From Caldilineaceae bacterium (GTDB lineage: Bacteria; Chloroflexota; Anaerolineae; Caldilineales; Caldilineaceae), in NCBI GenBank assembly GCA_015494005.1, contig WGCB01000064.1, forward strand, positions 1 through 7,386: DNA of 7,386 nt, read 5' to 3'. Positions within the stretch are counted from its first letter, which is position 1. Every line of letters starts with the position of its first letter. The notes below the pieces were generated by a model. It was not told the DNA's origin. It did not search any database and saw only the letters and a list, made by a program, of their open reading frames with translations. The position numbers and the translations under genes were made by a program. Positions 5,598-7,386 of the stretch are shown one piece after another.

Positions 5598-7386
5598 GTG
5601 TTGACCAAAGGACTCACCGACCACACGATTCGGCTCCTGGCCACCATCCGGCAGCAATCCATCTGGCTGCGCACTTTGATCCTGGTGCTGGCCTTCGGGG
5701 CCGAATTCCTGGCTTTTCCACACCTGATCCACCTGGTGGGGAACGGCGCTGCGGCCCTCACCGGCATCCTGGTGCTGGTGGGCGGCCTGCTCCTGGGAAG
5801 CCTGGGCGGCCTGATCGCCGGCCTGGTCGCTTTCCCCTTCAACGCCCTGCTCATCAACACAGCCACAGGGCTCAGCTGGATGGCCGCGCTGAACGGCGCC
5901 GGCTGGCTGGGCCACATGGTCCTCCTGGTGGTGGGGGTCACCGTGGGGCTGGTGGCGGACATGGCCCATCGCATCCACCAGGAGCTGCTCCAGCGCCGGC
6001 GAATCCAGCAGGAGCTGCGCCGCAACCAGGCTCGCCTGCGGGTGCTGAGCGACCAGGTGCCGGCCATCCTCTGGACCACGGATCCGGATCTGAGCATCAC
6101 CTCCATCGTGGGCTCCGGCCTCACCCACCTCATCCCCGACCGGGACGCCATCCTGGGCCAACGTCTGGAGGAGTTCGTCAAGGATTCCAGCCGCAGCCAG
6201 GAGTTCATCCAGGCCCACCGGGACGCCCTGGCCGGCAAGTCGGTGGTGCGGGAAGACCTCTGGCGGGGCCGCATCTACGAGTCCCACATCCAGCCCTTCC
6301 GCAACCAGGCCCAGGAGATCGTGGGCACGGTGGGCATCGCCCTGGACGTCACCGACCGCAAGCACTTCGAGCAGGCGCTGCAACAGCAGGTGCGCAAGCA
6401 GGCGGCCCTGCATCGGGTGGCCACGGCCGGGGCGCTGGCCACCAACGAGGAGGATCTGATCCGCCAGGCCACGGAGATCATCGGCCAGGCCCTGCAGGTG
6501 GACAGTTTCCACATCCTGTTGCTAGACGAGGAGCAGCCCAGGCTGTTCGTCCATGCCCAGGACGGGCGGACCGGGGTCCGCGTGGAGACGCCCGCCACCC
6601 TGGACTCGGTCTACACGCAGGTGACCCGCACCGGCCAGCCCATCCGGGTGAACGACACCTGGAGCCATCCCGAGTACAAGGCCCAGGACCAGGTCAACCG
6701 CTCCCGGCTCTGCGTGCCCATCGCCCTGGGCGATCGCATCCTGGGCGCGGTGAACGCGGAGAGCCGACGGCCCTACGTCTTCACCAGCAACGACCAGGAT
6801 CTCCTGGCCATCTTCACCGAGCAGCTGGCCATCGGGGTGGAGAAGATCCGGCTCTTCCAGGAGGCCCACAAGCGGGCCGCCGAGTTGGCCGTGCTCATGG
6901 AGCTCTCCACCGCGCTGCGAGACACGGATCGCACCGAGACGGTGATGGAGACCCTCCTGGTCCACAGCATGGAGGCCCTGAAGGGCGTCTGGGGCGGCAT
7001 CTTCGTCCCTGGCCCCAAGCCCGACACCTTGACCATCGCCTGGCAGATGGGGCATCCGAGCGTCCCACCGAACATCGCCCTCTGCATCAACAACTCCATC
7101 ACGGGCCATGTCTACCGCACGGAGCAGCCCTACCTGGTGGCCGACCTGGCCCGGGATCCCCAGGCCCACGCCCAGATCCGGAGCCTGATCCCGGAAGAGC
7201 AGATCTCCGCCCCCCTCTCCGCCATTTTCTCCCCCTTGCGGGCTGGCACCGAGTGCATCGGGGTCATCGGCATCAGCGCCGCGCCCGGCCGCAGCTACTC
7301 GGCTACGGAGCTGCGGCTGCTCAGCGCCATGGCCGAGATCGGCGGCAGCGCCCTGAACCGGGCCGACATCATGGAGACCTTGGAGC
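5598..7386 (+). CDS. Membrane-anchored PAS-GAF-GAF sensor protein, C-terminus outside the window
   Basis: At least 596 residues, open to the right edge. The N-terminus has hydrophobic segments near 22-40, 51-80 and 102-121, with no long extracytoplasmic domain. A short charged linker rich in Q and R follows (124-148). Next is a PAS domain at about 149-255 (QVPAILWTTDPDLSIT through VGIALDVTDRKHFEQAL). Two GAF domains follow, at about 265-420 (ending with ILGAVNAESRR and a helix) and about 425-588 (ending with ECIGVIGIS). The last residues (ALNRADIMETLE) resemble the linker that in similar proteins precedes a coiled coil and then a further sensor or histidine-kinase domain, so the output is probably a sensor kinase or another signalling enzyme (inference). 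No GAF cysteine or ligand residue can be assigned. The GTG at 5598 is the best start. AAAAGG lies 11 bases upstream, and a TTG directly follows as an alternative. Confidence 0.88.
   Translation, partial: MLTKGLTDHTIRLLATIRQQSIWLRTLILVLAFGAEFLAFPHLIHLVGNGAAALTGILVLVGGLLLGSLGGLIAGLVAFPFNALLINTATGLSWMAALNGAGWLGHMVLLVVGVTVGLVADMAHRIHQELLQRRRIQQELRRNQARLRVLSDQVPAILWTTDPDLSITSIVGSGLTHLIPDRDAILGQRLEEFVKDSSRSQEFIQAHRDALAGKSVVREDLWRGRIYESHIQPFRNQAQEIVGTVGIALDVTDRKHFEQALQQQVRKQAALHRVATAGALATNEEDLIRQATEIIGQALQVDSFHILLLDEEQPRLFVHAQDGRTGVRVETPATLDSVYTQVTRTGQPIRVNDTWSHPEYKAQDQVNRSRLCVPIALGDRILGAVNAESRRPYVFTSNDQDLLAIFTEQLAIGVEKIRLFQEAHKRAAELAVLMELSTALRDTDRTETVMETLLVHSMEALKGVWGGIFVPGPKPDTLTIAWQMGHPSVPPNIALCINNSITGHVYRTEQPYLVADLARDPQAHAQIRSLIPEEQISAPLSAIFSPLRAGTECIGVIGISAAPGRSYSATELRLLSAMAEIGGSALNRADIMETLE

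Noticed and set aside
1..7386. Mobile elements, CRISPR arrays, tRNA or rRNA genes, defence-system genes
   Set aside because: I looked on both strands for transposase or integrase motifs, regularly spaced repeats and RNA gene cores and found none I could support.

Overview
The window is GC-rich with compact genes and reads like a bacterial chromosome. A Chloroflexota (Caldilinea/Anaerolineae-like) origin is my best guess. It rests on the membrane-PAS-GAF-GAF sensor style, the small stand-alone SWIM zinc-finger protein and the strong GC bias at third codon positions, so it is inference from protein style and no phylogeny was computed.

Layout. Positions 1-3583 carry four genes, all on the minus strand. 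In transcription order they are a small SWIM zinc-finger protein (3583-3320), a UPF0104/YbhN-type multi-pass membrane protein (2987-1977), UDP-glucose 6-dehydrogenase (1880-570) and an M16-family zinc peptidase (580 to beyond the left edge). The dehydrogenase and peptidase overlap by 11 bases. Their pairing is unusual, but it suggests translational coupling. The membrane protein and the dehydrogenase fit an envelope or exopolysaccharide role.

Positions 3584-4129 are a 546-base intergenic region that is far from empty. On the minus strand it holds a near-consensus housekeeping promoter (TTGACA, 17 bp, TATACT), then about 180 bases that can form several hairpins, then a very strong intrinsic terminator (14-bp stem, T-rich tail). 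This defines a transcript of about 220 nt with no credible protein. It is either a stand-alone small RNA or a leader/attenuator of the SWIM gene, whose start lies 70 bases past the terminator. I do not recognise the RNA class, and it is the most interesting item here. A perfect 17-bp inverted repeat lies between the SWIM gene and the membrane-protein gene.

Positions 4130-7386 are on the plus strand. An amidase-signature hydrolase (4130-5428) is followed by a promoter (TTGACC, 17 bp, CATAAT) with short imperfect repeats. A large sensor protein then starts at 5598 and runs off the right edge after a membrane region, a PAS domain and two GAF domains; its output domain is outside the window. No mobile element, CRISPR array, tRNA or rRNA was seen.
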